Below, piece by piece: positions 17,959 to 28,126 of a stretch of DNA of 64,000 bases (the stretch's first letter is position 1; every line of letters starts with the position of its first letter). Made by a program: the position numbers and the translations under genes. The notes beneath the pieces were generated by a model. The model did not search any database and had not been told where the DNA came from. It saw only the letters and a program-made list of their open reading frames with translations. Source of the DNA: Rhodopirellula sp. SM50. Its GTDB lineage: Bacteria > Planctomycetota > Planctomycetia > Pirellulales > Pirellulaceae. The DNA is taken from positions 16,782 through 80,781 of the forward strand of contig NZ_NTFY01000080.1 of the NCBI RefSeq assembly GCF_002289565.1, in the 5' to 3' direction.

Positions 17959-19502
17959 CGACTGACTACACCCGTTGCCAAGTTCATGATCTGTTCTTCT
18001 CCGATTTCTTCGCCGACCAACTGCCCCGTCATCTCACCTTCGTGCATCACCAGCGTGCGGTCGCTCATCGCGATCACTTCTTCCATCTCGCTGGACACAA
18101 ACAAGATCGCCAGTCCCTCGGCGGCCAACGTTTCCATCAGTCGATAGATTTCTTCTTTGGCGCCGATATCGATCCCTCGCGTCGGTTCGTCCAACAGCAG
18201 AATCTTGGGATTCATGGCGAGCCATTTGCCTAGCACGACTTTTTGCTGATTGCCACCGGAGAGATAACGCACGACCTGGTCGGCCGTCGGCGTCTTGATC
18301 CGCAGCCGATGGATACTTTGGTGTGTGTCTTCGGATTCCGCGGCGAAATCGATCCACATCCCGGCGCTGGCTTTGTCGGCCAAACTCGCCAGGGAAACAT
18401 TGCTGCGGACAGAAAAATCGATCACCAGCCCCTGCTCTTTTCGATCTTCGGGGACCAACCCCATCCCGCTGGCGATGGCGTCTTTGGGGTTGCGCAGCTG
18501 CACGGTTTGGCCGTTGATTCGCACGCGGCCGCCGAGTGGTTGCGTGACGCCGAACAAACACCGCAACAGTTCCGTCCGACCGGCTCCGACCAGCCCGGCG
18601 ATGCCGACGATCTCACCCGGCATGACCTGAAACGAAACCTTGTGCTTGGGGTGATCGGGGACGATCAGGTCGGTCACCTCCAACGCGGGGGTGAGTTGCT
18701 GTTGGGATCCAGGGGCGGCCACATCGACGCGTGCCGTTCGCTCGTAGAATCGCGAAACGTCACGCCCCACCATTCGGCTGACCATCGCGTCGTGATTGAT
18801 TTGGTCGCCGACCAACTCGCCGGCGTTCTCCCCGTCCCGCATGACGGCGACGCGATCGGCAAGCGTTTCGACTTCGGCCAAGCGATGCGAGATGTAGATG
18901 ACGCTGACGCCGTGTTCGCGCAAGCCCTGCACGACCTTGAACAGCGCTTCGGCTTCACGCTGTGACAGGCTGCTGGTCGGTTCGTCCATGATCAACACGC
19001 GGGCGTCGATCGAAAGCGCTTTGGCGATCTCGACCATTTGTTGACGGCCGATCGTCAGCTCACGCACCAAGGTTTGCGGGTCGACGTCCAAGCCCACCGA
19101 CGCCAGATGCCGTCTGGATTCGCGCTCAATGGTTTCGCGATCGATCAGCCCGAATCGTGTCGGCTCACGCCCCAAAAAAATGTTGGCGCCGACCGATAGG
19201 TTGTCCGACAGGTTCAATTCCTGGTGAATCAACGTGATCCCCAACCGCATCGCTTCGGCAACACTGCCGATGGTGACGGGCTTTTGGTCGATCAGGATTT
19301 GACCTTCATCGGGCGGCTGAACACCGGCCAGAATTTTCATCAACGTGCTCTTGCCGGCACCGTTCTCGCCGACCAACGCCAGCACTTCGCCGGGCATCAA
19401 CGTCAAATCGATCTGGTGCAGCGCGCGGACACCGGGAAAACGTTTTCCCAGCGAACGAACTTCCAGCAAGGGACGCGGATTCTTTCCAGGCGTCTGGCTC
19501 AC
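17955..19502 (-). CDS. Sugar-type ABC transporter ATPase, two nucleotide-binding domains
   Basis: The 515-residue RbsA/XylG/MglA-type ATPase has two ABC domains. Domain 1 has Walker [10 protein letters not shown] (about 44-52), signature [15 protein letters not shown] and Walker [12 protein letters not shown]. Domain 2 has a modified P-loop [17 protein letters not shown], signature [15 protein letters not shown] and Walker [13 protein letters not shown]. The altered second P-loop (GAGRTE in place of GxGKST) is typical of this family. GTG 19502 overlaps the stop of the upstream binding-protein gene (GTGA), indicating translational coupling. The frame upstream of it to 19556 lies inside that gene and is not used. 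It energises import through the permease at 16288. Confidence 0.95.
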   Translation of the reverse strand: MSQTPGKNPRPLLEVRSLGKRFPGVRALHQIDLTLMPGEVLALVGENGAGKSTLMKILAGVQPPDEGQILIDQKPVTIGSVAEAMRLGITLIHQELNLSDNLSVGANIFLGREPTRFGLIDRETIERESRRHLASVGLDVDPQTLVRELTIGRQQMVEIAKALSIDARVLIMDEPTSSLSQREAEALFKVVQGLREHGVSVIYISHRLAEVETLADRVAVMRDGENAGELVGDQINHDAMVSRMVGRDVSRFYERTARVDVAAPGSQQQLTPALEVTDLIVPDHPKHKVSFQVMPGEIVGIAGLVGAGRTELLRCLFGVTQPLGGRVRINGQTVQLRNPKDAIASGMGLVPEDRKEQGLVIDFSVRSNVSLASLADKASAGMWIDFAAESEDTHQSIHRLRIKTPTADQVVRYLSGGNQQKVVLGKWLAMNPKILLLDEPTRGIDIGAKEEIYRLMETLAAEGLAILFVSSEMEEVIAMSDRTLVMHEGEMTGQLVGEEIGEEQIMNLATGVVSR

Positions 19503-20617
19503 TTGTCGCCCGCGCCCGCTTCGTCTTTCCCGGTCAACTGCTTCAGTTCCGCCCAAAACTCGTCGACGTTGTCTTGGCGGATCGCGCGGGCGGGGATGTC
19601 CAGGAAACCGCCTTCGGGAATCGCCGATTCGTCACCCCGAGCCAATTTGGCCAGCAACTCGACCGACTTGTAACCGTACTGATACGGGTTTTGGACGATC
19701 GTTCCGTAGCAGGATCCGTCTTGGATCGCCTTCAGGGTATCGGCGTCTTCATCGAAGGCGACGACTTTAATTTGGCCCACTTTGTCGGCCCCGCGAATCG
19801 CTTCCAGGATGTTGGGCGGATTGTAGGCGAACAGGCCGATCATGCAGCCGATGTTCGGATGCTTGACGATCGCGTCTTCGGCGCGGCTCTTGGCGATCGC
19901 GAAATCGAAGTTGTCGGTGCGGGTATCCAGGATCGTGTACTTGTCGCCCTTGAGCACGCCGTCGGCGGGATCAAAGGGTCGGTCGGGATCATTCGAGCGG
20001 TTGAGCAATTCGTCGATGATGCCTTGCCGCCGCTGATCGGCATTGAGTTGGCCCAGTCGGCCGACGAAGATCATCACTTCGCCGCCCTCGGGCATCGCTT
20101 CTTTGACCAGTTGGCCGCACATGCGTCCGGCGTCGTAGTTGTTCATCCCGATGTAAGCCAGACGATTGGACTTCGGTGCGTCCGAATCGTGGGTGATCAA
20201 GTTTGTCACCTTGGCCACCTCGTTCAAGATGCTGGTTTGATTGTCTGGGTCGATGGGGCTGACGGCGACACCGGCAACCGAATCGGAGATCAATTCTTCC
20301 AACATGCGTTTCTGATCGGCGGTTCCATCGGGCGGCATGCGAACCAGGCATTCGACATCGAAGTCCTTGGCCGCTGCCTTGCATCCTTCTTCGGCGATGT
20401 CCCAAAACGACGCGATCCCGTTGGTCACGTAGGCGACACGTGTTTTTCCTCCGTCCGACGTTTTGACCGCGGCCGTCCCCGACTCGCCGTCGGTCGCCTG
20501 GCTGTCGGTGGCATTGGTGTCAATCTTTTCGATCTTGCATCCGGTCAGCGAAATGCCGGTCGCGATCAAGAGTGCGCCGCACAGGGGCAGAAACTTTAGG
20601 GGAGCATGATGAGGCAT
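19499..20617 (-). CDS. Sugar ABC transporter substrate-binding lipoprotein
   Basis: The 372-residue periplasmic binding protein is of the ribose/galactose-type fold (Peripla_BP_4). The N-terminus is a signal peptide ending in lipobox SLTGC (Cys about 25), followed by an acidic Asn/Thr/Asp-rich linker. The mature domain begins [20 protein letters not shown] and includes [59 protein letters not shown] and a C-terminal [20 protein letters not shown] then [19 protein letters not shown] 20617 is chosen because it opens the signal sequence; the frame upstream to 20827 is not conserved in character. It is first in the operon with the ATPase and permease. The ligand cannot be deduced. Confidence 0.93.
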   Translation of the reverse strand: MPHHAPLKFLPLCGALLIATGISLTGCKIEKIDTNATDSQATDGESGTAAVKTSDGGKTRVAYVTNGIASFWDIAEEGCKAAAKDFDVECLVRMPPDGTADQKRMLEELISDSVAGVAVSPIDPDNQTSILNEVAKVTNLITHDSDAPKSNRLAYIGMNNYDAGRMCGQLVKEAMPEGGEVMIFVGRLGQLNADQRRQGIIDELLNRSNDPDRPFDPADGVLKGDKYTILDTRTDNFDFAIAKSRAEDAIVKHPNIGCMIGLFAYNPPNILEAIRGADKVGQIKVVAFDEDADTLKAIQDGSCYGTIVQNPYQYGYKSVELLAKLARGDESAIPEGGFLDIPARAIRQDNVDEFWAELKQLTGKDEAGAGDK

Positions 20618-20921
20618 AGGGACGGCGATCAAAGGAGGAGCGGGATCGGAAGGGAGTCGATCGGGGGAATCGAACGCCTGTGAGTTTAAGTTCGCCACCC
20701 TGCAGTCGCAAGCTTTCCCTCGGCACGATCGGAACATCTGGCAAGGTCTGACGTGCTGTTCGAGTTTCCATGTGCCGATCGGGGCCAGAACGTGTTGCCG
20801 CAATCTCGACCTAGCCGATACGCACAACCTAACAGGTCACGTCGAGGCCCTTCCCGGTGCGATCCCCTCCCTCGCGTCATCGGCGTCACCTGTCCCCCCC
20901 GTTTCTTGGAGAACCCTCACC
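20618..20921. other. Divergent spacer, promoter region
   Basis: This 304-base spacer lies between the divergent ABC operon and histidine-kinase gene. No repeat family, tRNA or open frame with a ribosome binding site was seen. It must hold the operon promoter, but no convincing box or operator palindrome stands out. Confidence 0.4.
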
Positions 20922-22466
20922 ATGACTTCAACCCTCCCAACGACAGTCGGCACCGCAACGCTTGAGAGCCGTCCCGTGGATGATCGTGGTGTACCCTTCG
21001 GCGGCACGGTCGCATCGCGACGCAAGCCGGGGCAGACGCCTGGCAGCCGAGAAATCGCTGCGCCGGCTCACCAGCCGATCGCCGCGGACGATGCTCCACT
21101 GGAATCGATTTCACGACTGATCAGTGAAACGGCGCATGACCTCCGCGCCCCGCTGTCAACGATCCGTGAAGCGATCCGGTTGGTCCGCGATGGCGATCTG
21201 GGCAAGGTGTCCTCGGCGCAAAGCGAATGCTTGTCCGCCGCGATCAACCAATGCAATTGCGCCGTCCAGCTGGTCGACGAGATGGTCCAGTCGCGTCGGT
21301 TCGATTCGGGGTTCCCCAATGTGACGCGTCAGTGGACTTGCATCGACGAATTGCGAAGCAACGTCGAGGCGACGTTGCAGTCGTGGATTCTGCCGCGGGG
21401 AATCCACTTGCTGTGGGATGGTCCGTTTGATGAAGGCATTCAGATCTATGCGGATGCCACTTTGCTGAGACGACTGATCGTCAACGTGGCCGGCAATGCG
21501 ATTCGGGTCACGCGTGAGGGCGGTCCCGTGCTGATTCGTGCAACGGTCAATCGTGATCAGGGCATCATGAACTGGGCCATCGTTGACCAGGGCGCCGGGA
21601 TTTCGCCGTCGGACATGGAATTGATCGGCGCCGGCAAAGCGCCCGCCAAGAGCATCGGCGGGTTGGGATTGATCATCAGCCGCCAACTCGCCGCGGCGCA
21701 CTTTTCGACGCTGCGGATCGAATCACGTGTCGGCACCGGCACCGCCGTCAGCTTCCAAACGATCTTGGGCGGCCCCGCCGCGGTGGCCGCGCGGTGGGTC
21801 AAGTGGCGGTCGGAGTTGATCATGATCGAGCAACGCAAGATCATGAACGAAGATCAGCGGGTTCACGAGGTCCGGCCGGCTCGCTCATCCCAGCCTTCCC
21901 AATCCCCGGCACCGCCGCGACGCGTCCGCATCGACGTTCCCTCCCAGTTGATCGAGCTCGGTGCCGGGGAGATGCAGCCGGCGTTCCCCGACCACGTTTA
22001 TCTGACAACGGTCTCGGTCGGAGCGGCGATCCCCGCGGCCGGTACCGATGCGTTTGATGCCCTGCTGCAACGCAGCATGCGAATCACCGAATTGGCCTAT
22101 CGCACCGGCCGGCGAAGTTGGGTGATCGCTTGGGACGCCGATGGCGAAACGGGGATCGCGAAACGGTCCGAACTGGAGCGGATGGTCCGAAACGAACTGG
22201 GCACCATGCGCATGACCTGGGGGGCTTCTTCTCTCGTCTCGGCAACGCCGCATCCGGAGTTCCGAAACTCGCTGGCCAGTCGGCTGAGCGACCTGTTGGT
22301 GCGACAGACCTTGGCCGGCGCACAGCAAGCGGTCAGCGATGCCGATCAGGTCCGGTGGGGGACAGGCCCGATGCAGTCGACCCCGATGGCCACGATTCGC
22401 CTGGAACAAGACGTCCATTGGCTTCGAGAATCTCGACGTTCGCTGACGGGCGCGCCGATGGAATAA
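20922..22466 (+). CDS. Soluble sensor histidine kinase with unassigned C-terminal domain
   Basis: The 514-residue protein has no transmembrane segment or PAS/GAF domain. After a disordered N-terminus, the dimerisation/phosphoacceptor region reads ISETAHDLRAPLSTIREAI with His about 72. The catalytic domain has N-box LIVNVAGNAIRVTREGG (about 186-201), G1 VDQGAGIS (Asp about 222) and G2 GGLGLIIS (about 246). Residues about 300-514 form an additional domain; its segment YLTTVSVGAAIPAAGTDAFD...RTGRR is faintly like the second half of a GGDEF domain but has no GGDEF motif. GGAGAA 10 bases upstream supports ATG 20922; the frame extends to 20772. No response regulator adjoins, so the partner is elsewhere. 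Confidence 0.85.
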   Translation: MTSTLPTTVGTATLESRPVDDRGVPFGGTVASRRKPGQTPGSREIAAPAHQPIAADDAPLESISRLISETAHDLRAPLSTIREAIRLVRDGDLGKVSSAQSECLSAAINQCNCAVQLVDEMVQSRRFDSGFPNVTRQWTCIDELRSNVEATLQSWILPRGIHLLWDGPFDEGIQIYADATLLRRLIVNVAGNAIRVTREGGPVLIRATVNRDQGIMNWAIVDQGAGISPSDMELIGAGKAPAKSIGGLGLIISRQLAAAHFSTLRIESRVGTGTAVSFQTILGGPAAVAARWVKWRSELIMIEQRKIMNEDQRVHEVRPARSSQPSQSPAPPRRVRIDVPSQLIELGAGEMQPAFPDHVYLTTVSVGAAIPAAGTDAFDALLQRSMRITELAYRTGRRSWVIAWDADGETGIAKRSELERMVRNELGTMRMTWGASSLVSATPHPEFRNSLASRLSDLLVRQTLAGAQQAVSDADQVRWGTGPMQSTPMATIRLEQDVHWLRESRRSLTGAPME

Positions 22467-22818
22467 GCCGGCGGCGTCCGTCGGTGCGTGCGGCGCGCGA
22501 AATCGAACGCTCAGGTGTGACAATGCGAACGTTTCACGGCGGGTTCACGGATCAATTGGTTTCCAGATCGATGGACCGCAAAAAGATCTCACGAGTCTAT
22601 CGGCGACGCGATCGCGATTGACGGCGTTGATGAAGCAACATCGGCGCGGCGTTGCGACGCACACGGCACGTCGTTTGCCCCCCTGGTCTTGCCGACCGGC
22701 GGTGTTCCCCGCATCGTGCGATCAATCGTGACGGTGTGCCGAATCAATGATGGTGGCACGTCGTGGATGTCAGCCTCAGCCGGGTGAGATAACGCTGTGC
22801 TAACAAGAGGAGTCTACG
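22467..22818. other. Spacer without recognised gene
   Basis: These 352 bases between two co-directional genes contain no recognisable repeat family or gene. A strong AGGAG at 22806-22810 belongs to the downstream start. The size suggests that the following gene has its own promoter. Confidence 0.4.
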
Positions 22819-23526
22819 ATGCCTGATCCTCCCAGAACCGCTCTCGCGGACAGCACTTTGGCTCGTCACCGCTTGCTCGAACACGCCCGCCGGATCGAAC
22901 GGTCCGGTGAAGGCGGTGATTCCTCTTCCGGCCGAGCCGGTTTGCCGGCGTACCGGCCGATCCAGAACGGCACGGTGTTGCCCTTCGACAACCACGCCGA
23001 TCTGATTCGCGCGTTTCGCCGAATTCCGGCCGACAATCGCGGGTATCTGCACAACGCGTCGCCCGACGCGGGCCGGCGGAGACTTCGTCAGGAACACACC
23101 CGCATGCCGTCGCCGTTGGAGGGCATCATCGACTTTGCCCAGGAGCTGTTCGAAGCGCCCGATTACCACACGTTCCTGATCGAACAAACCGCGCTCGGCC
23201 GAGCGATCTTTGAAGGGTACGGCGCCGCTCGACGCAGCAGCACGTCGTCACCGCCCACCCCGGAAGCGGAAGGTCACGTACCGGCCGCGGGAATGCGGCG
23301 GGGAGCAGGGATGAATGCGATCGGAGCATTCCTCGACTATTCGCACAGCATCAGCATTTCGATCCGCGATCGGGCGCACCATGCCGTGATCGTTGTCACG
23401 CCCCCGGACGGTAGTGACTTTGAAGCCTATCACTGCGTGTTGATGCGACCGCTGCAGCCATCGTTGATGCTCGGGGATTGGACGCTTGTCTCCCCCGATG
23501 CAGCCCGCGAATTCCTGCGCGGTTAA
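22819..23526 (+). CDS. Hypothetical protein, 235 residues
   Basis: The family is not recognised. The start is well supported by AGGAG 8 bases upstream of the ATG. There is no signal peptide. The N-terminal 100 residues are Arg/Pro-rich and probably disordered. A helical segment follows (PLEGIIDFAQELFEAPDYHT, FLIEQTALGRAIFEGYGAA), then a Ser/Pro linker. The C-terminal domain contains SISISIRDRAHHAVIVVTPP and CVLMRPLQPSLMLGDWTLVS. It follows the histidine kinase but 350 bases away, so a functional link is only suggested. Confidence 0.7.
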   Translation: MPDPPRTALADSTLARHRLLEHARRIERSGEGGDSSSGRAGLPAYRPIQNGTVLPFDNHADLIRAFRRIPADNRGYLHNASPDAGRRRLRQEHTRMPSPLEGIIDFAQELFEAPDYHTFLIEQTALGRAIFEGYGAARRSSTSSPPTPEAEGHVPAAGMRRGAGMNAIGAFLDYSHSISISIRDRAHHAVIVVTPPDGSDFEAYHCVLMRPLQPSLMLGDWTLVSPDAAREFLRG

Positions 23527-23662
23527 GAACTGGAGCGTCGACGTGGATCGGAGCACATCGTCGATCCGTTGACGACGTTCGCGACCAGTTCTGGTCGGGC
23601 ATCGAACAGCAACCGGCCACAAAACCGGGCCGGGCCGGCGTCTCGCGCCGACGATGAAACAG

Positions 23663-23737
<75 letters not shown>

Positions 23738-24055
23738 GTGATGGTGTCGCGGCGAATTCAGCAATTGTTTTGACGCTGAATCCGCCAGCAAGAGCAAGAC
23801 TTTATCCGCCGCAGAAAGTTCGGTCAACGGTCTGATTTTTTTCTCTGAGAACCCGGCTTCTTTTGCCGCGGAAAAAAAGGATCAATCGGCTCAGTTTTAC
23901 GCCAAAACGGATCGCTCTTGCCAAGCAGGCCCGGATTTTGACCACTGCCGCGGCAATCCGTCCGTGGTCACACAATCCATTTTCGGATGCTCCGACAGCA
24001 GTTACCCTATCGGTTTACCGTTTCGAACCCCTGTTTCTTTTGCTCGCAGAACCGA
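23738..24055. other. Spacer without recognised gene
   Basis: These 318 bases upstream of the membrane-protein pair contain only short open frames without ribosome binding sites and no repeat family. It probably carries the promoters of tRNA-His (leftward) and the gene pair (rightward). Confidence 0.35.
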
Positions 24056-24835
24056 ATGGCCCGCCGCAAGCCCCCAAAAAATACGTCTCGCGGTCCGTCC
24101 GCGGACAACCCTGACGGCGGCATCGAGCCCCCGGCGGCCGTGATCGCGGATCCGGCACCGGAGGACAGCCCAGCCCCGAACGTGGCCGCTGTCGATTCCC
24201 AGGCCCTGCCCAGTTCCACCTGGATCGGCCTGATCAGCGCGGCGATTTTCGTGCATCTCTTCGCGCTGTTTGTGTCTTACACCGCCATCATCGAACCCTC
24301 GACCACCCACTCGAGCCTGCTGGACTTGCTTTCGCCGTACCTCCGCTCGACGCATTTCGCCGCCGACGGTCGCCGGTTCTACCTGGCGCACGCGACGCCT
24401 GACGAGCAACCCCACCGATTGCAATTCGCGTCGGCCGCGGGCGGGGACACGCTGGTGATCGACCGGCAAACCGAGTGGACCACCATCGAGCCGAGCGGCA
24501 TCGCGGGGCTGGCCGAATCGGACCGCTACGGCCGCTGGATGGGGCTGGTGGCTACGCTGGCCCAATCCGATCGGCCGAGTCTGGCGGCGGCTCTGTTGAT
24601 GCCGTTGGTCGCCGCCGACCCTTCGATCCAAGCGGTCCGCATTGTGCGGTTGCCCACGCAATTGACGACGGCCGCCGATGACGCCGCGCCGCCGGTCTAC
24701 CTGGCCCGTGTGGTTCGCGACGCCGGCGAGGTCCGACTGGTTTCCATCGGAGCGAAACGATTGTCGACGTACTCCCGAGAGCAGGACGCCGATGCCGCTG
24801 GCAAAACGTCCGGCGGGGAGGCAGTGAGGCCATGA
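24056..24835 (+). CDS. Hypothetical single-pass membrane protein, coupled to next gene
   Basis: The protein has 259 residues. A cytoplasmic-looking Lys/Arg then Pro/Ala-rich N-terminus (about 1-55) precedes one hydrophobic segment (IGLISAAIFVHLFALFVSYT, about 58-77), and a soluble domain of about 180 residues follows. No family motif is recognised. The soluble part contains HRLQFASAAGGDTLVIDRQT and ADPSIQAVRIVRLPTQLT. ATG 24056 is preferred over the frame opening at 23987. The stop overlaps the ATG of the next gene (ATGA), implying translational coupling and a joint function with that multi-pass protein. Confidence 0.75.
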   Translation: MARRKPPKNTSRGPSADNPDGGIEPPAAVIADPAPEDSPAPNVAAVDSQALPSSTWIGLISAAIFVHLFALFVSYTAIIEPSTTHSSLLDLLSPYLRSTHFAADGRRFYLAHATPDEQPHRLQFASAAGGDTLVIDRQTEWTTIEPSGIAGLAESDRYGRWMGLVATLAQSDRPSLAAALLMPLVAADPSIQAVRIVRLPTQLTTAADDAAPPVYLARVVRDAGEVRLVSIGAKRLSTYSREQDADAAGKTSGGEAVRP

Positions 24836-25839
24836 TCAGAGATTGCGTTACACGCTGGAGGGAGTTTTGGTTCTCGCCGTCACCGGTCGCCACGCTCCGC
24901 AACGTCCGCCGCGGACTCTGCCTCGTCGCGGCGATTTATTTTGTCTCGGCACTGGCCGACGTCGAAACCTGGTTTGCCCGCGGCGCCCCGGCGTCGAGTT
25001 CAAATTTGGCGACGTTCTTTCGCACCGCCGAATTGACCAGCGACGCGCGCTGGATGATTTCGCCGCTGTTCATCTGGGATGCGTTGGCGGGGGACTCCTC
25101 GCTCGGCGAATCCGCGCTTGTTTATCGCCTGTATCTGCTGGTCGGGGTCGGGTTGGCGTTGTTCGTGGCCGTCGGCGATCGACTGGCTGATTGGAAGGTT
25201 CCGGCGAAGCTGAGCGCCGTCGGCGAGAGCAACTGGCCGAGCGTGTTGCTCTGGGTTTGGTTCGTCGGCTGGGCCAACCGAATTGTCTTGCTGGCCGGAA
25301 CGGTCGAGCCGCTGCTGAGTCTTTCCCTGGCGGCGGTCGCGATCGCCCCCGTCGGCCGTGTTCGGTCAGACCGGGAAAGTCCCCGACCGGTCAGTTGGAG
25401 AACCACGCTGGCCAATCGGCTGTTGTCCGTCCAAGCGACATTGATCGCACTGATCACAACGGCGACATTGTTTGCCAGCCCGGTCTGGTGGAACGGCACC
25501 GGTGCTTATGCACTGGTGGCGCCAGCGCAAGATCGCTTGTTGACGGTCACTGGAACGTTTTTTGAAACGCCGCTGGTCTACGAGCTGTTAACAGCCCTGA
25601 TCGTGTGCGTCTTGCCGATCGGAATCTTTTTGGCTTGGAAACCCGCCACCGGCAAGCTCGGCGTCGCAATGGTCGTGGCCTGGTGTGGCGTCGTCGGCCT
25701 GCTCTCGGCCAACCTGCTCTATGCGGCGACGCTGGCAATCCTGGCCACCACGATCGGCCGCAAAGAAAGTTTCCGCGCCTCCGCCGGAGCGATTGGGGCA
25801 AAAACGCTCGACAACGGAAGCACGGAAACTAGTCGTTAG
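24832..25839 (+). CDS. Hypothetical multi-pass membrane protein (HTTM-like?)
   Basis: The 335-residue protein has about six hydrophobic segments: VRRGLCLVAAIYFVSALADV, VYRLYLLVGVGLALFVAVGD, SVLLWVWFVGWANRIVLLAG, LLSVQATLIALITTATLFAS, LLTALIVCVLPIGIFLAWKP and VVAWCGVVGLLSANLLYAAT. The overall order (N-terminal helix, extracytoplasmic loop, later helices) is loosely like HTTM-domain proteins related to vitamin K-dependent carboxylase, but no catalytic motif is visible. Treat the family link as weak. It is translationally coupled to the single-pass protein upstream, so the two probably form a complex. Confidence 0.75.
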   Translation: MIRDCVTRWREFWFSPSPVATLRNVRRGLCLVAAIYFVSALADVETWFARGAPASSSNLATFFRTAELTSDARWMISPLFIWDALAGDSSLGESALVYRLYLLVGVGLALFVAVGDRLADWKVPAKLSAVGESNWPSVLLWVWFVGWANRIVLLAGTVEPLLSLSLAAVAIAPVGRVRSDRESPRPVSWRTTLANRLLSVQATLIALITTATLFASPVWWNGTGAYALVAPAQDRLLTVTGTFFETPLVYELLTALIVCVLPIGIFLAWKPATGKLGVAMVVAWCGVVGLLSANLLYAATLAILATTIGRKESFRASAGAIGAKTLDNGSTETSR

Positions 25840-25969
25840 ACGCCCGAGAGCAGCGAATGTACTCACCAGTCTGCCGGCCTGTTACTTTCTGTTACCATCG
25901 TGCCCCGACCGGGCCGATGGGACGCTCGAAATCTTAGTTATCTCCTCCCCATTTTTTAGGGTTTGATCC

Positions 25970-26704
25970 GTGAGCAGTTTGAAAGGAAAGATCGTTGCCA
26001 TCACCGGCGGAGGCACCGGAATCGGCGCCGGAATCGCCACGATCCTCGCCGAAGCCGGTTGTCGCGTCGCCATCGGTGGCCGACGGCTCGAAAAACTTCA
26101 GGCCATCGCGGACTCGGTTCAATCAGAGACCCCGATCCACTGCCATACCTTGGACGTCGCCGATCCGAGCAGTGTCGATGCGTTCTTTGCGGACGTGAAA
26201 GCGCATTTCGGCGACCCCGATATCCTGGTGAACAGTGCGGGCATCAACATTCTGAAACGGACGATGGCCGAGATGGTCCCCGAAGATTGGGACCGCGTGA
26301 TGCAAATCAACGCCACCGGTGCCTACCGCTGTATTCACGCCGTCCTGCCGGCGATGCGAGAGCGACGCGATGGGCTGGTGGTCAACATCTCATCCGTCGC
26401 CGGCAAACGCGCCATTTCACTCGGCGGAGTCGTTTATTGTGCCAGCAAGTTCGCGATGACCGCGCTCGGTACCGCGATCAGCAATGAAGTCCGTGACGAA
26501 GGCGTTCGCATCACCAATGTTTACCCCGGCGAAGTCAACACGCCGATCTTGGACAATCGGCCCAACCCGGTTTCGCAGGAACACAAAGATTCGATCCTGC
26601 AGCCGGAAGACATCGCGTCGGTCGTGGCGACCATCTGTGCCCTGCCGCCGCGGGCCAACGTCCCCGAAGTGGTGATCAAACCGACCAAGCAGGAATGGGT
26701 GTGA
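25970..26704 (+). CDS. Short-chain dehydrogenase/reductase (SDR)
   Basis: The 244-residue classical SDR has the cofactor motif TGGGTGIG (about 12-19), LDVADPSS, NSAG (about 88-91), a catalytic Ser in VVNISSVAG (about 141) and YCASK with Tyr156/Lys160. The C-terminus after NVYPGEVNTPIL resembles reductases that act on small keto or hydroxy compounds. The substrate is unknown. The start is GTG 25970 with AGGG 10 bases upstream. The GDSL-DUF1080 gene follows after 53 bases, so cotranscription is possible. Confidence 0.93.
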   Translation: MSSLKGKIVAITGGGTGIGAGIATILAEAGCRVAIGGRRLEKLQAIADSVQSETPIHCHTLDVADPSSVDAFFADVKAHFGDPDILVNSAGINILKRTMAEMVPEDWDRVMQINATGAYRCIHAVLPAMRERRDGLVVNISSVAGKRAISLGGVVYCASKFAMTALGTAISNEVRDEGVRITNVYPGEVNTPILDNRPNPVSQEHKDSILQPEDIASVVATICALPPRANVPEVVIKPTKQEWV

Positions 26705-26757
26705 CGGAATTGAAGTATACTGCGGGACGGTCACAACCCCCTTACCGATGACATCTC

Positions 26758-28122
26758 ATGATTCGACACCTGTTGCTTTGCCTGGTCTTGGTTTCCACCG
26801 TCCCCGCTGTTTGCGTTCCCTGCGATGGGCAAGACAGCCAACAGGCGACGGAGCTGCGGTTCACCATTGAGCCCGACGACGCGTTGCCCGGCACCGGGCC
26901 GATGCGCCGCTATGACTGGTTCAAGAATGTTTGGAACCGTCGACGAACCACGTTCGAATCCAATCGAGCGGTCAGCGAAGGCGCCGTCGTCTTTCTGGGG
27001 GATTCGATCACGCAGGGCTGGCGCGACGATTTCTCGGGCGCGTTGAACGGAGTCAACAAAGCGAATCGTGGGATCAGTGGTGATACGACCCGCGGGATGT
27101 TGTATCGATTGGAACAAGACGTCATTCGCTTGAATCCGGCCGCGGTCGTGATGCTGATGGGCACCAACGATTTGGAGGAAAAAGCGTCACCGGAACAGAT
27201 CGCCGCCAACGTCAAGTTGATTTTGGACAAGCTGAAAGAGCACGATCCGAAAATGCCCATCGTGTTGTGCGAAGTCTTTCCCAGCAGCGCTTCCAAGGCT
27301 CGCCCCGCCGACAAGATCAAAGAGATCAACGAGCTGTATCGCGGCTTGGCACGCGGCGATCAGCAAATCACAGTGATCGACACGTGGACCTTGTTCGCCG
27401 ATGAAAACGGTGACGCAAGGAAGATTGAGTTCCCTGATCTGTTGCACCCCAATGCGCTCGGGTACGCAAAATGGGAAGCCGCACTGCGGCCGATTTTTGC
27501 GACGTTGGGACTGATCGAAACCGAACCCGATGCCTTCGAAATCGAACCCGATGCGATCGCTCTGTTTGGCGGCACCGACCTGACCGGATGGGGCTACCGC
27601 AGGTCGACCGACCAGATGCGGAAATCGCGTGACCGCTGGATCCCCAAAACCAACGGCGCCGTCGTTTGGCCGCTCGTTGAAGAAGACGTCGCGTTTGACG
27701 GAAAAACATCCACGCCGGACGGGCGGTACCGCGCGATCGCCGGACGTCTGGTCGTCACCACGCCGCCCGAAGGCAGAAAAATTCAACAGTTATGGACGAC
27801 CAAGGAATTCGGCGATGACTTTCAGCTGATCCTCGAATTTCGCGCCACCCCGATGGCCGACAGCGGCGTCTTCGTGCGTGGCAATCAGTTGCAGTGCCGT
27901 GATTACGCGCTCGCCGGACCCTACAAAACGCTGGAAAACTATCGCCAGGGCGATTGGAATGAATTGGTCATCACCGTCAGAGGGACCTCGGCGCATTGCA
28001 CCTGTAACGGCGAAGTGATCGAAGAAGCGTTCCAGGTCCCCGAGTCAGGTCCGATCGGACTGGAGGGCGATCGCGGCCAAGTCGAATACCGGCGGATTCG
28101 CATTCGCAAGCTTGAGAATTGA
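26758..28122 (+). CDS. Secreted GDSL/SGNH hydrolase fused to DUF1080 (3-keto-disaccharide hydrolase-like) domain
   Basis: The 454-residue protein starts with a Sec signal (MIRHLLLCLVLVSTVPAVCV). Residues about 45-255 are an SGNH hydrolase: block I FLGDSITQGW (Ser83), Gly in ANRGISGDTT, block III MGTNDLEE (Asn137) and block V DLLHPN (Asp227, His230). Residues about 262-454 are a DUF1080 beta-sandwich (ALFGGTDLTGWGYR, TTKEFGDDFQLILEFRATPM, DSGVFVRGNQLQCRDYALAG, GPIGLEGDRGQVEYRRIRIR). DUF1080 is very common in planctomycetes and is linked to carbohydrate breakdown. The fusion suggests an extracytoplasmic carbohydrate esterase with an attached glycan-active or glycan-binding module. Confidence 0.93.
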   Translation: MIRHLLLCLVLVSTVPAVCVPCDGQDSQQATELRFTIEPDDALPGTGPMRRYDWFKNVWNRRRTTFESNRAVSEGAVVFLGDSITQGWRDDFSGALNGVNKANRGISGDTTRGMLYRLEQDVIRLNPAAVVMLMGTNDLEEKASPEQIAANVKLILDKLKEHDPKMPIVLCEVFPSSASKARPADKIKEINELYRGLARGDQQITVIDTWTLFADENGDARKIEFPDLLHPNALGYAKWEAALRPIFATLGLIETEPDAFEIEPDAIALFGGTDLTGWGYRRSTDQMRKSRDRWIPKTNGAVVWPLVEEDVAFDGKTSTPDGRYRAIAGRLVVTTPPEGRKIQQLWTTKEFGDDFQLILEFRATPMADSGVFVRGNQLQCRDYALAGPYKTLENYRQGDWNELVITVRGTSAHCTCNGEVIEEAFQVPESGPIGLEGDRGQVEYRRIRIRKLEN

Positions 28123-28126
28123 TTCG

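Noticed and set aside
17242..18965. Plus-strand frames of about 235-240 residues opposite the ABC permease and ATPase
   Set aside because: Antisense shadows rich in Arg/Gln/Asp; the minus-strand genes are complete and overlap each other by 4 bases.
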